The notes beneath the pieces were generated by a model. It had not been told where the DNA came from. It saw nothing but the letters and a program-made list of their open reading frames with translations, and made no database searches. From contig CP154957.1 of the NCBI GenBank assembly GCA_039621445.1, forward strand, positions 34,912,227 through 34,976,226: a stretch of 64,000 nt of DNA. Direction: 5' to 3'. The position numbers and the translations under genes are program-made. This DNA comes from Euglena gracilis. Lineage: Eukaryota; Euglenida; Euglenophyceae; Euglenales. Positions 8,383 to 22,300 of the stretch are shown piece after piece. How positions within the stretch are numbered: position 1 is the first letter of the stretch; each line of letters opens with the position of its first letter.

Positions 8383-11300
8383 AAAAATGCGCTTGCTAAA
8401 AAAGGTACTGGCTGAACCGCCCCCATTGAGGGTGGGTGGTACAGAGGGAGGATTCCTGAGGGCTGCTGGGCTGGACCCGGCTCTCACCCGAAAACAGGCA
8501 ACAGCCCAAATCCAGGTTGGTTTTTTTTCACCAAAATTTTGAGGTGAAAATCCCAAAAATTGGTCAAAAAATCGCCATTTTTGGCCATTTTTTGACCCCT
8601 TGTTTCAAAAAATTTCGCTGCTTTGTGTCGAAAATTTTTTCGGGCAAGCCCGAATTGTGATCCTTGAGAGCTTGAAGCGTGAGCAGCAGTACCGTTGGGA
8701 ACCACCCAGGTGGGGAGGTTCAGGGGATCCCCAGCCAGAGGTTCGGGAATTTGAGAAACAAATTTTGGCTAAATAATTCAAATTTTTGGTTTTGTGACCC
8801 TTTTTTTTTAAATGTGACACTTTTTTAGTGTCACAAATTACTTTTTATAGTGTCACTAAATTTGCCACACAGATATTACTAATTTGAAATTTTCGGCGTT
8901 GTTGATTCCTAATATTGCGCCCCAAAATTCCGTTCCCCCTATAACCCCCCCCTCCCCGCAACCCAATTCACTCCCAACTTGTACTCATCATCCATGCATC
9001 ATGCATATTGTCCAGCATCATATCCTTGTTTTCGTCATGTGTGAGCCTGACCATTGTTAGGGATGCTAGAGATTTGCCCCCTTTGTAGGCTGGCTGAAGT
9101 GGCCTCTTCCTCTAGCCGTGCTGGATTTATTCCAATGCTTCATCTCCATGATCCGTGGCATGCACTGTTCCATCCATTGGCAACCCTTTTGTCCCTTGAC
9201 CATCAGACAGGCATTTTCTTGGCTCTTCCCTGACCCTAGCAATGCTTTTTTTTGTCTTGGTGTTTCCAGAGCAAAAATATCAATTTCAGGTGACAATGCC
9301 CAACCGATGTGAGAAACAGTCCTGCCCTCGAGTTACCACTTTGGTCTTCTATACACCACTACAACAACTTGTCTCGCAAGAACCAGAATCCGAGGAATCA
9401 TTGATGACGCTCATCGGGTCAATGTTTGTTCCAGAAGTTCATTCATTGAGCCCCCCCGGGGAGGTCATCCATAATTGGGGATGGATCAGAATTCAAAAAA
9501 AGGTTTTGTTTGCAGCAATCCCCCTCTCTGAGCATTTTTGCTATGTGACAGATTAATCAACATTTTTCTTCTGTCTGGCGCTGTGCAACGTTGAAATAAT
9601 GGATCTTTTTGTGCTTTTCGGCCATTTTTGAAGGAAGTTCGCTTCGTGCAACCAGGGCCCTGGGGTTGTGTTTGTGAATGAACCCCTGCCATCAATATGG
9701 GTATTTTTTCACTGGCACACCTATGCAGCGGCCTGAGAGCATTGATTTAGGCGGTCCATTTCCTCCTTTTTTGAGCAAGCAAATTGACAAACTTCGGGAT
9801 TCATTTCTTTTTTTTTTTGCACAAATGCTTCTTCACATCATTCACATCAGAACTTCTTTTTTATTCTCACTCCAACAAACAAACACTGGTTTTTTGGGTT
9901 GCGCTTTTTTTTTGCCTTCTTTCTCCCCCATAAAGTCTCCATTTATATTAAGCCAGTTTGGCCCAAGTGGCCAAAGTGACCGACATGACTGATTTTCAAA
10001 AGTGACTGGCTGCTTTTTGAAATGGAAATTAACGTTGAAAATCCTTGGCGTTGTTGGCATTGCTTTTTTTTTTTGCCAAAAAGTGCCCAGAATGACATTT
10101 TTGCCAATTTTGGGGGCAAAAAATTTTGTCCGCCTGGACTGCGCCATTGTACAGCAAGCAGGCAGTCCAAAAACGGAAGAAAAAACAAACACCAGTTTTT
10201 CCGGTTTTTTGGGTTTTTTTTTGAAGAAAAACTGACAACGGTTTGGAGAAAATTTTTTGACTTGGAGTTTTTTTGGGATTTTCCCATCGACCATGACATG
10301 CTTGGGGATATGTTTTGGGTCATCTTTGAAAATTTTCTCCATTTCTGGTGTGAAGGTACAGTGGGTGAGACAGGACGGGATGGTAATGCCTGGGAAAAAA
10401 ACCACGGGTGCTTTTAAAAAAAAAAAGAAAACAAACAACGCCAGCTCTGCTGTACAGGAGGGGAGGCTTTCCCCCCCAGGACCAGAGCTGGGTCCGACCC
10501 TCTGCTGGGATCTGCCCTTATACTTAACCCTGCCCCCCACCCTTTCCCTTTTTTCCAGGGTGCCGACTTTTAAGTCAAAGTTTTCTTCGGTGCCTTCCTC
10601 ACTGATTTTTCCGAGGGTAGGGGTCTGTAACCCCTTCCCCCACCTTCCGGGTGGGGATTGATGCCCTCCCCCCGCTATATCTTCCCGCACTGCCCTGCCC
10701 CCCAATTCCCAATCATTCCCTTCACTCCTTGAAAAGGTTGTTTTTCTTAAGGCAGTTCTCGCCCCCCCCCCCCAGCGGGTTGCTATGGGCAGGCAGGGGG
10801 GTTGAGCATTTTTAACCCCCTGGGGGGGTCGGGTTTTGGGTGGGTAGTGCTCTAGCGCACCTCCTGAAATTATAATCCCTCACCCCTCACCCCATTGCAG
10901 CTCGGGGTACAGGAGCGCGTTTGATGGGGCTTCCCGGGGGAGAGGACTGGGGCGAGAGTTTCAATCTTCCAGTCCCACGCTGTTGCCCAAGTTCATCTTC
11001 CATTTCCCCAGACCCTCACCGCCTGTTTGGCCATTCACAAGGGAAAATTGGCTTGGTTGGCAGGCACCGTGGTCCAAAGAAACCGACCGCCTGGGGGTGT
11101 GCCTGCTGTGGGCAGACCCCTCATAGCATAAGACACCCCCACCCTCCGCGGTTGGGGAGCCTGATTTGGACTCGATTATGTTGGGCATGGTGTTTTCGGT
11201 ATATTATCCTCCATTTCATTTTTTGGTTAACATTTTGGCAAATAGGCATAACATTTTCACGTTGCATGCAGTTTCATGTTGTTTTTGGAAAGGAGGGGTT

Positions 11301-12379
11301 TACCTTCGAGAGATGTTTTGGACGTCCCACAATGGATGCCATATTCAAACCACCGAACTGTTTCACAGAAGCATCGACGTGCAAAATTTCAATGTGCGGT
11401 CCCTCATGGGACTGCCAAATCCTCACAATGAATTTCTTTTGTGCAATCGTAAGTCAAGATTCTTGACAAAGAGGAAGTTGACTGCCTAAAGTTTTGAATA
11501 TATTTCACGCACCGACCTGGTGAAGGCCCTGAAGAAAGTGCAAGGTGTTCCAAAATCTTCTGTGTTCAGAGTATCGGTCTCATCAGTCTGTACATTACCA
11601 ACCCAAATTGCGAATTTTTTGCTCTTCTTTCGGCGTCGAAGGGAGAGCAAAATTCTCTCCTTTTTTCCCTTGTGGTGGGTGGAGTTGGTCCCCCCACCAG
11701 GCCCACCACCCGCTATCCCCGGGACCCGAAGACCACTTTATATTTGTTTTTCAACTTTTTTTAAAGTTCCAGGAAACACACTTTGGGGCATTTTTTTGAA
11801 GCCCCCACCAATTTTTTTTACGTAAATTTGCACCATTTCTTTTTAATCCCGGGATCGACCCACCAGCCCCCTTCCCCCTCTGGGGGAGAGGGGTCTGAAC
11901 CAGCTCAAGGTGCGTCCCCCCCAGGCCGGTTGGCATTTTTTTGGCAAGGAATGGTCGAAAGCAATTTTTTTGGACACCCCCCGATTGTTTTGGCCACTCG
12001 CGTGGGGTCGGAAGTGGTTTTTTAAAAGTGCGCCCCCCCGGGTCAGTAAGCAATGGTGCTATCTGAACCCCCCTTCATTTGGTCCCCTGCGAATGAGTGA
12101 TGAACGATGTTTGACAGTGGATGTGACCAATGTTTGGGTTTATTTCTGGGCATAGTTGCGGAATGGAGTCGAAAATTCTCCTCTCCCGGGCCGGGTCAGA
12201 AGGGGGACTTACTAAGAACATGGCACTGAGTGCAAGGAGCGGTTCGAGGCTGAAATGGGTGAAAGTCGCTGGAAGTTACTAAACTTAGCTGTAAATGGGT
12301 GCCAATGGCTGAACGCAGCCAAATATCTGGGCGGAATCTTTTTCAAAACGACCACTCGCCAATGCGGTGCCTCTTGCAG
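8383..12379. other. Spacer, no gene seen
   Basis: About 4 kb without convincing exons. Positions 9000-9600 and 11160-11490 have balanced composition and short open frames but no recognised domain. 10425-10436 and 11750-11830 carry A- and T-runs. The 165-bp duplicated segment at 10866-11030 lies here. Upstream exons of the M16 peptidase gene could be hidden in the last 2 kb, because the first exon called (12380) begins inside a codon. Confidence 0.45.
10866..11030 (+). repeat. 165-bp dispersed duplicate, copy 1
   Basis: Near-identical to 28197-28361 in the same orientation, with only a few substitutions (for example GGAGCGCGTTTG versus GGAGCTCGTTTG). Inverted termini and open frame are absent. 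It contains TTGCAG and runs of C/T. The second copy lies in an intron of the peptidase gene. Confidence 0.8.
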
Positions 12380-14328
12380 GATACATTGAGAAATTCAGAG
12401 CGCCCGACGTCTCTGCGGTGATGGCGCGCTACCTCCACGCACTGGTGCCGCCCTCCCTCGGCTTCTCCAGCTCCGTCCTGGCCGGCGTGTACCAGGCTTC
12501 TTTTTATCTTGTCGGATCCCCCCGGGGGGTTCTGGGCAGGACCCCGCCCTTCCGAGGAGCTGCTGTGCTGGGGGTCTGGGTTTGGGTTTTGATATTTTTT
12601 TAAAAATTTTAATCATGAAAAATGATAATAATTTTTTTTGAAAATGCCATTTTTGGAGGGTTCCCTCCCCAGCGCCGTGTTTTTGGGGGGACCACCCGGG
12701 GGTCTCAAAGAGGAGCCTGGCATGTACCTGCGGCCCCGGCGGGCCTACGACCACGTGGTCCGCGTCGAGCGGGCCCTGTCTCTGACGCCGTTGCTCCACC
12801 GCCTGACGAGCCGGGCGATGCCCTCGGTGAGTCTGAGAGAGCCCGTGGGCAACGATGTGGGGCTTCCCCTCTGCCAGGTCGTCCCCTCACACACCGGTGG
12901 GTTTTGCATATGAATCATCTTGTGCCTCGGTGGGTCAGCCATGCCGCATTCTGTGCCTGTTCCGAACGTAGAAATCAGCAGTGCCCCCGGATCTGAGTGG
13001 TCATTTGAGCACACCCACTGAGTTGAGCACAGCCATTTTCGCACGTTCACCTTTTCTTGGCACACCAGGAGGAAAAATCCAGAGGAGAACCAGCAACAAT
13101 GCACTCCTTGTTATATGTCTCTTTCTTCCAGGGTTGCACCAGGGGCAGAACAACCTCTGCTGAGCTGCACGTCTTGATGCAACCAGGGGTCTTCTGTGCA
13201 TAGCAGTGCTGATGTCCATTTTCTTCAGCCACATTTTAATGACGTCTTCATTCCACACAACTTGGATCTTTTTCCCTAATTCATACCTCCTCCGGGCAAA
13301 AAGTCTGCCATACTCCAGCGGCCCAAAATGATTTCATTGTTCCATGCCAAAGTGGCTTCTGATGGAGACATCACATGCTGCTGCTGCTGCTGCTGCTGAT
13401 GAGACAAAATATATTTTTTGTTACCCCCCCCCTGACCCATTGGCCCCCCGGCTCGTTGATCCCCCGGCAGTTGGGGCATCCAACCTTTCTAAGATGTGTG
13501 GCAGCCCCAACGGCGGGTTTGATATGAGGGGACACCCTGGATGGAGGGTGTCCCCTCCATCCAGGGTGTTAAGAGAGCATTGGTTTTGTACAGGGGAGTG
13601 GGGGTCCAGACCACCCCCCAGGGCTGAGGGGGGGGTCTGGGGACGGCCCCACGGAACCAATTTTTTTTTTGCGCCGGCTGACTTATGTTTTTATCATTTG
13701 TTTTTGTGAATCTGGATAAAATATCACCTGAAAACGCAAATTGGGGCACTTTTTTGAATTCCTCAAAAATTTTCCAGTGTTTCGCACCGTTTTTTTTTTT
13801 AAAACCCCTCCCCTCCTCTCATTTAAACCCCCCCCTCCTGGAGGACCGACCCCGGGGGGGGGGGTTCTCGGGACCTCCAAAAGGTCAATTTTTTTCCTTT
13901 TGGCACTTCGTGCAAAAATTTTTGGGCATTTTTGGGAATATTTGCCCCCCCAAAATGCAAAATGGCACTTTTTGTCAATTTTTGGGAATTTTTTTTTCGC
14001 CGCTTTGCGCCAGGCTGACTTTTGGTCTCTCGTCCGTGCCACTGCACAGGGGGGGTGTCCGCCCACCCCCCTCCCCCGACCAGAGGACCAGAGGGGGGTC
14101 CGACCCACTCCACCTGCTCCAGTATCGAACCATGGCCCCCACTCTGTAGATTGGCCACTGGGGCTGGACCCCCAGCCGCCCGGCACTCTGTGACGCCCGC
14201 TGATCCCTGCCCCCACCCCTCTCAGCGGCTGCTGCGGGGGATGGGCCTCTGCGGCCCCTGCCTGGAGCGGTCGCATGCGTTGCTGGAGGGGCCGGTCCCC
14301 GCCTTCTGGCGCACCGCGGGGCCCCGAG
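12380..14328 (+). CDS. M16 peptidase gene, probable N-terminal exons
   Basis: Three candidate exons precede the recognisable peptidase. 12380-12486 (acceptor CTCTTGCAG) encodes YIEKFRAPDVSAVMARYL and more. 12713-12826 encodes MYLRPRRAYDHVVRVERA and more, and has a consensus donor GTGAGT. 14226-14328 (acceptor CCCCTCTCAG) encodes RLLRGMGLCGPCLERS and more. Phases are compatible: 12826 ends in phase 0, 14226 starts in phase 0, and 14328 ends in phase 1 to match the next exon at 14632. The encoded sequence is not recognised. It may be an N-terminal extension, with any plastid-targeting peptide further upstream. The donor of the first exon is uncertain, and its first codon is split, so at least one more exon lies upstream. 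Strong splice agreement supports the third exon most. Confidence 0.5.
13378..13398 (+). repeat. (CTG)7 trinucleotide repeat
   Basis: Seven CTG units lie in the intron between 12826 and 14226. No coding role is seen. Confidence 0.9.
13515..14131. mobile_element. TIR element family D, intronic copy
   Basis: Starts GGGTTTGATATGAGG and ends with the diverged inverted end CCAGTATCGAACC. Related termini bound the elements at 45124-45240 and 60328-60927. The interior has C/G runs, a short inverted repeat GGACACCCTGGATGGAGG near 13530-13566, and no transposase. It sits wholly inside an intron of the peptidase gene. Confidence 0.55.
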
Positions 14329-14631
14329 GTGTGGGCCCCCCGCGCTGATTTTTTTTGGCCGAAGGACAGACCTGTGCAATTCCGATGGTCAACGCAAGAC
14401 AACATGACATGAACACACAAGACTACGTGACAAGACCAGACAAGACCACATGACCATGACTTCGGCTGTTTGCTGTCAACAAGAGGGCCTCCAAACAAAG
14501 TCCGCAATTCCCTCCTCTCCTTGCGCCGATCCCCGTCGCTCCTTCCAGGCTGGCTGGTTGGCCTCCCTTCGTTGGACTTCAAGGTTTCCTGTCTGTTTAT
14601 GTCCCGCGGTGGTTGCCCTCCCTCTCTCCAG

Positions 14632-15372
14632 TCTCGGATGTGCTTCAACAGCTGCTGGACTCCGGCCCCGACTCCCTGCCCACCGCGGCGGCTGGCCGGC
14701 TCTCCCCGGCGGAGGGGCTCGTCACAGGGACACTGCCCAACGGCCTCAGCTTCGTCATCCTCCCGAACCGTGACCCGCCAGACACAATCGTCACCTACCT
14801 CCAAGTGAACGCCGGCTCCATCAACGAAACTGAACGGCAGCAGGTTCTCTTTTCCCCCTGATTGGCCAGCCCTCCCAACGGGGGATTGGCCCAGGAAACA
14901 TCCATGCTCTTCTCCGAAAGTAGAGACCAACCATATTTCCACGTGAAACAAAATTGAAACGTAAATCAGCCTGTACTTTTTTTCACTGGCAAGGTCAACC
15001 TTGGTCCGTTCAGATGGGGCTTGCAGCCGTTGACAACACGTTGATAACCCTAATCACATTCCCACACACCCCCAGTGGCACCCCTTTGCTAATTGCCAAC
15101 CACCCTCAACCGCCAAAATATGTCCCCGCAATTCCCAAACGCAACCCCTAATAACAACACTTTTTTGAGTTGACCAAAACTTCCAAACTTCCAATTTCCC
15201 CCTCCTTGTCCATCATCATCACATTTGCCATGTAGGAAGGTTGAGCATGTTCTTGCTGTTTGAGTCCCTGCTCTTCTGCAGGGCATGGCCCACATGCTGG
15301 AGCATATGGTGTTTGCTGGGTCTGAGAAGTACCCCACGGAGGGCGCTATGACGAGGATCTTCAACGCCATGG
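14632..15372 (+). CDS. M16 metallopeptidase, zinc-motif exons (SPP-like)
   Basis: Exon 14632-14843 encodes GTLPNGLSFVILPNRDPP and NAGSINETERQQ. Exon 15282-15372 encodes GMAHMLEHMVFAGSEKYP. Together they form the first strand-helix unit of an M16 (pitrilysin-type) domain with the inverted zinc motif HxxEH: His 15291-15293, Glu 15300-15302, His 15303-15305. The order 'LPNG...ILPN...NAGSI.E...QG.AHM.EH..F.GS' is closest to the stromal processing peptidase (SPP) that removes transit peptides from imported plastid proteins; other M16 subfamilies cannot be excluded. Splice phases match on both sides (phase 1 into 14632, 0/0 between the exons, phase 1 out at 15372). The following intron is 11.8 kb because of the microsatellite and retrotransposon. 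Confidence 0.85.
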
Positions 15373-15462
15373 GTCTGGAAGCATGCTCGTGTTTTTTAGA
15401 ACCAAATGAAATACAATGCTTCTAGGCATCTGGCATTTTGTCATGTTCTGGAATTTGTTGGA

Positions 15463-17015
<1,553 letters not shown>

Positions 17016-18633
17016 TCTAGACTCCACCGCCACGCTCCGTGGGTCGGCGATCGAGGAGATTGCCGCCCTTGTCGTCTTCCTCCCCCTGGCGCCCGCCCCG
17101 CCTGCCCGGTGGTCTCTCAGCCGGAGGGCCCGTAACCGGCGGCAGCACGCACTACACGGAAACCCCCCGGCTGAGCAGCGGCGACCCCCACGCGGCGGCC
17201 GTCAGCCGGAGCTCAACCAGCGGCAGCTTCAAGAGTTACAGGAGGCGAGGACGCTGCGCGCTGCGGGATGGACAATACCGGCTTCGGTGGAGGACACGTC
17301 CCTCGTGCGGGTGTACGACACCCGCCTCTCGGTGGACTGGTTGCGCGACGTGGCCGCGGAGGTACGGCTCATCGACGACCCGGACACGGTCGTGGTGGTG
17401 GGGGGCGATTTTGCCTCCCAGGCAGACATCTGTGATGCATCAGCGCTCGCACCGGCGGTACCGCGGAGGTGGGGCCAGCGCCCCTCCCACATCATCATCC
17501 CGCCGCGGGAGCACCTCGGCGTCTGGATCCAGCGGCTGCGCAGTCAGCTCGATTTGGAGGACCCTTCCACCGTGTACAGCATCGCCGCGGTGGTGGACCG
17601 GGACAGCTGTCCCCAGGAGCTCAACGCCATGGCCCTGCGTCGGCTCCTTCCCGCGGCTGGCCCGCTCTTCGATGACCGGCGGGTATCCGTGGAGGCGGTG
17701 GCGGTAGCCGAGCGGCCACCCCTCTTGCGCGTGCCCGCCTCTGAACGTCGGCTGCCCCCGGAGGAGTGGGAGAGGGCTTTCCTCGCCCGCAACAAGGTCC
17801 TCATGCTGCTGCATGTCCGGCGCCTGCCTCAGGCCATTCCGGCCACGGCTGATCCACTGACGCCAACGGGAAGGTGGATCCGCGGCTCGTTACCGGATCC
17901 GGAGCCCAACCACCTCGAGCTCCTCCGGGTGGAATTTGAGCTGCCCCCGGCGACGCGGCAACGCAACGCGGAGCGGGAGCTGCGGCGCGCGCTGTCGAAG
18001 GTGGCGGGCGCGGTGGGGGTGGTCTTCGGCCCCGCTCACCAGCTGCGGGGCATCCAGCCCACCCATGGCGGAGTACTGGCCCTGCTGGCCGTACCGCGGC
18101 CGGAGGCGCTGCGCTGGTTGAAGGGAAGCGGCTGTGGAGGCCTCTTCGTGAGACCCTTCTGGACCCGCGATACGTGTCCTTCACTTCAGCGGCAGCAGTT
18201 CAATCTGTTGTACCTCAAGAACAGGCGTGCGGAGGCTGCTCGGTTGTGGGATGCCCTCCACGACCTGCAAGGGGTGGTCGGCCTGCTGCCGGCCGAGAAG
18301 GACATCGCCGTGCGCATCAGTGCGGCCTCGGGAGCGCCGGCGGATGAGGTGCAGGCCCGCGTCCGGGTTGCCCTCCAAGATCCCCAGGCGGCTGTACGAC
18401 AACAAGTGCCAGGTGCGGTGTGGTGGAGGCTGGGGCCGCTGTCCGACGCCGACCTCTTCCGCGTGCGGGACCTCATCGCCCTGACTGGTCTGTCCCCGCT
18501 GCGCGACGAAGTGCGATTCGGTGGGGCGGGGCAATTCCGGCGCGTCGCCTTCTTCCAAGCCACGGGGCGGCCCACACGCGCTCCGCCCTCGACGACGGTG
18601 GCTGGGGCCGTTCTACGTGCTCCGCCGTGCTAA
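17016..18633 (+). pseudogene. Retrotransposon ORF1 (gag-like), main open frame
   Basis: The frame is open from the poly-C junction to a TAA at 18631-18633 (about 535 codons inside the element) but has no ATG near its beginning; the nearest upstream in-frame ATG is outside the element at 15406. The first codons are therefore lost (5' truncation) or translation starts at a non-ATG codon. The product is rich in Arg, Leu and Pro and has several beta-alpha-beta-like stretches (for example LLRVEFELPPATRQRNAERE and RQQFNLLYLKNRRAEAARLW). These would fit RNA-binding folds, but no RRM or zinc knuckle can be asserted. The likely C-terminal part of ORF1 continues after frameshifts to 19366. Confidence 0.55.
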
Positions 18634-19366
18634 CTCGCGCCGACCCCCCTCCCCGCCGGCAGCCCACGTCTTCGACATCCCCCCCTTCAGCCGCCTCCCG
18701 CCCACCACCCAGAGACCTTCCCGCCTCCGCGATCTGGGGCGGCCCGCGGCTTCACTCCACAGCTTCAGCCCGCCCGCCGCCGAACTCGCTCCTTCCGCAG
18801 CCAGCCCCCCCGCCCGCAGCGCCGGCCGCCCTCGTCTCCCGCGCCACGGCACGCGCCGCCCGCCGGCAGCCGCCCGCCCCCCTTCCGCAGCCGCCCAGCC
18901 CCCGTGGATTCACGGCTTCTCCCGCCCCGACCGCTTCGGCCCCCGGCATCGCGGACTTGGTGGCAGAGCTGCGCAGTATGCGGCAGGCCCTTGACCGGCA
19001 GGCGGTGGAACTCGCAGAACTCCGCCGGGAAAATGCCGAGCTCCGACGTCAGCTTGCGGCCACCCGCCCTGCCACGCGCGTCAACCTCTTCTTCCAGCAT
19101 CAACCTTACGCGTCCCCGAACCCCGCCCCTGCCCACCCGCCTCACGAGAACCTCTTGTGCCAGGACGAGCGCATCGCCGCGCCTTGCATGTCCCCGAGCC
19201 CGCGGCTGCCGCGCGCCCCGCCACCCCACCCACGGACATCGTCATGCGGGTGGATGACAGCGATGCTCGAGGCCGTGCCCGCGACATCGGCGAGGTCACC
19301 CCCGAGAAGCCGGCCGCAAAGAAGCCCCTGCGCGCCGCCTCGGTGGATGGCAGCCGCCATGTCTAG
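18634..19366 (+). pseudogene. ORF1 C-terminal region with coiled coil, frames broken
   Basis: After a Pro/Ala-rich stretch, about 18949-19080 encodes a heptad-like coiled coil (MRQALDRQAVELAELRREN in one frame). Another frame ending at the TAG 19364-19366 encodes TDIVMRVDDSDARG and a basic tail (TPEKPAAKKPLRAA). These look like trailing parts of ORF1 whose frame has shifted. The TAG lies among three ATGs of the next frame (19347, 19359, 19368), so ORF1 stop and ORF2 start overlap. Coiled coils for trimerisation are known in ORF1 proteins of some non-LTR elements. Confidence 0.4.
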
Positions 19367-22300
19367 CATGGCCGCGTTGGGGGCTCTTGCCCCCACCGGA
19401 GGAGTCCAGGCTCCCGTCCTGCGGATCGGGACCTGGAATATGTCCCATTGGACGCCAGCAAAGGTGTCCGCCGTCGCCGCCCTCTCGTTCGACATCCTCG
19501 CCGTCCAAGAAACCCATCTGGCGGCCGTCCTCGTGGAGCGCGCGCACACCACCGTCCGGCACCTCGACCTGCACCTCCACCATGGCCGCCCTGCTCCCCC
19601 GCTGGCGCACTCCGAGCATGGTCGCTCCGTCGGCGTCGGCTTCCTTTGCCGCCGGGGCCTCCCCGTATCCCCCGTCGTCCCCCAGTTCCCCGCGTGGTGC
19701 CGCCTCTCCCTGATGCGCCGCCTCCATGCCGTCTCCCTGGCCCCCCGCCCGGACCTCCCCCGCGGCCTCCTTCTGCTATCCGTCTATGCCCCCCTGGACC
19801 GGCAATCCGCGCGAACGCGCCGACCTTCGACCTGGCCTTCGAGGAGCTGTCCCACTCCCTCGACATGCAGGTCCCCACTCTCCTCCTCGGCGACTGGAAC
19901 GGCTCCGCCCTCCCGTCGCGCGACTATTGCAGCCGCTCCGGCCGCCAACGCCCGCCCTGCCCCCTCCTCTCCCACCTGACGGGTCCCGGTGCCCCGTGGT
20001 CCGACGTCCACGCCACCCTGCTGCCGGAGCCCCTGCCCATGACCTTCCGCTCGCCCCTCTCCTCCGGAGCCGTCGCCGCGTCCCGCATCGACCTGATCCT
20101 GGCGAACTCCGCCGCCCTTCCCCTGCTCCGCTCCGCGACGGTCGACGAGGACTTCCGCGACGGAGGGCACTCCCCAGCCTTTGTCTCCCTCACCCTCTCA
20201 TCCGGCCGCATCGACTGGTGCCCCCCGCTGCCGCGCCCTCCCCCCCTCCTCTATGGCCCCTCCGCCGACCTCGCCTCCTCAGAGCAGTGGTCCGACCTGC
20301 TGCGCCGATGGACCTCCTCCCCGGAAGCCGCCGCCCTGTCCCCGTCCTCAGCCCACTCCCTGGAGTCCCTCTCCCGCGCCTTGCACGCCGCCCTGCACCG
20401 CCTGGTGGCCCTCGCCGGTGGTTGGTCAACCCGGTCCTCCGTCCGCCGGCCCGCCTATGACTCCCCGAAGGTGCTCCAGCTCCGCGGCGCCCTCTCCCTG
20501 CTCCACCGCCTGGAGAAGCTCACCTCCGCCCCACCGCACCCCGGCCCCTGGCCGCTCACTTGGTGCCGAATCCTGGACTCCCTCGATCACCGCGGAATAC
20601 ATCTGCCCCGCACCTCCGTGCCGCCCCTGCGCTCCGCCATCGCCTCCGAAGCAGCTTCCTGCCGCTCGTCCCTGGATCGTGAACTCCATGCCCTCCGCCG
20701 TGCGCGACACTCCCGATGGCAAGCCGCGCTACCACGCCTGTGGCACGAACGCCCAGCCGCCGTCTTCCGGTGGCTCAAGGCGGAGTCCATCCCCTTCGGC
20801 TCCCGCCCCGTCCTCGACGCCTCCGGCCATCAATGCCTCTCACGCCGCGACGTGGACGCCGCAGTGCGGGCCTTCTGGGTGGACGAGGTCCTGCGTCAGC
20901 ACGCGGACCAGTGCCCCACGGAAAGATGGACGGCCTTCGTCTCCTCGGAGTTCGGCCCCCATATCCCTTCCGCATCATGGCCTTCGGCGTCCTGGTCCGA
21001 AGACCGCGTCCGGGCTGCCCTGAGGAGCATGCGCGACGCCGCGGCCCCCGGCATGAACGGCGTGCCCCTCGCCGCCTGGAAGGCCATGCCGCCAGTGTGG
21101 TTCGCCGCCATCGCGCGCTTGCTCAACCTCGTGGAGCGGGAGCGGCGTTGGCCGCCGGAGTGGCTCAACGCCTACGTCGCCATGATCCCGAAGTCCTCTG
21201 GCGGCTCCCGCCCCCAAGATCAACGCCCCATCACCGTGCTGGAGGTGGTGTACCGCGTGTGGTCGAAGGGCACCATCTCGTTGTGGGGCCCCGTGCTCCA
21301 GCAGTTCTTCCTCAGTGACGCCGTCTTCGGCTTCCGCTCCCAGCGCAGCACCCTCCACGCTGCCCAAGTCGTCTCCGACCTCATCCATTCCGCCGCCGCG
21401 GAGAACTCCGAGCTGTGGCTTGCCTCCTTCGACGTGGTGAAGTGCTTCGACTCCCTCCCATGGTGGGCAGTCTTTGGTACCTTGCGCCACGCCGGGATCC
21501 CGGCGGCCACCGTCGACTGCTTCGAGGCCTTCTATGGCTCCCTGCAGCGCCGCTTCCGCTACGGCAGCGTCGACGGAGCATCGTGGTCCGCCGCCAATGG
21601 GCTCGCCCAGGGGTGCCCTGCCAGCCCAGACCTGCTCAACATCCTCTTCGAAGCGTTCCACCGGTGGGCGGCCTCCTCCGGTTGTGGCCTCTCCGTCGCC
21701 GGCATCCACGTGGCGTCCCTCAGCTTCGCCGATGACCTCGTCCTCGTCGGGCGTAATGCGGCCGGCATCTCCACCCTGGTGGATGGCTACCTCCGCTGGT
21801 GCTCCCTCCTCGGCGTGCGGATCACCAAGGTGCAGCTCTGGTCCTCCCTGGGCTCGGGTCACACCGTCACCGTCGGCTCCTCCACCTTCTGCTCCGCCCC
21901 CGGGTTCCGCTTCGTCGGCATCGAACTCGGCCTCCCCGAGCCATCCGCCTCCCGGACCCACTTCGGCCCCCGCATCCGCAACGCCCTCGCCGCCGCCAGC
22001 CGCCTCCGCTCCCTGCCTCTGCCCGCCGCCGTCTGCTGTACTCTGTGGCGGACTGCCGTGCTGCCGAAGGCTCTGTACGGCTGTCAACTCCGCCGCGTGC
22101 TGCCCTCCGACCTCGCCCCGCTAGCCGCCGCCGGCAAGTCGCTGTTCCACAAACCGCCGCTCGAGCTCAACCTCTGGCGGAGTCCGGACATCGCCATGGG
22201 CCTCCCCCTGGGCGCTTCCGCCGTCCGCGCTCCCATCGCCGAGGCCCGCCTCCTGCAGCCTCGCTGGCTGCAACTCCTGGCCAACTCCCCAACCCTCGTC

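Noticed and set aside
20975-22087. Long minus-strand frames opposite the reverse transcriptase
   Set aside because: High GC removes stops on the opposite strand; the plus strand carries all RT motifs.
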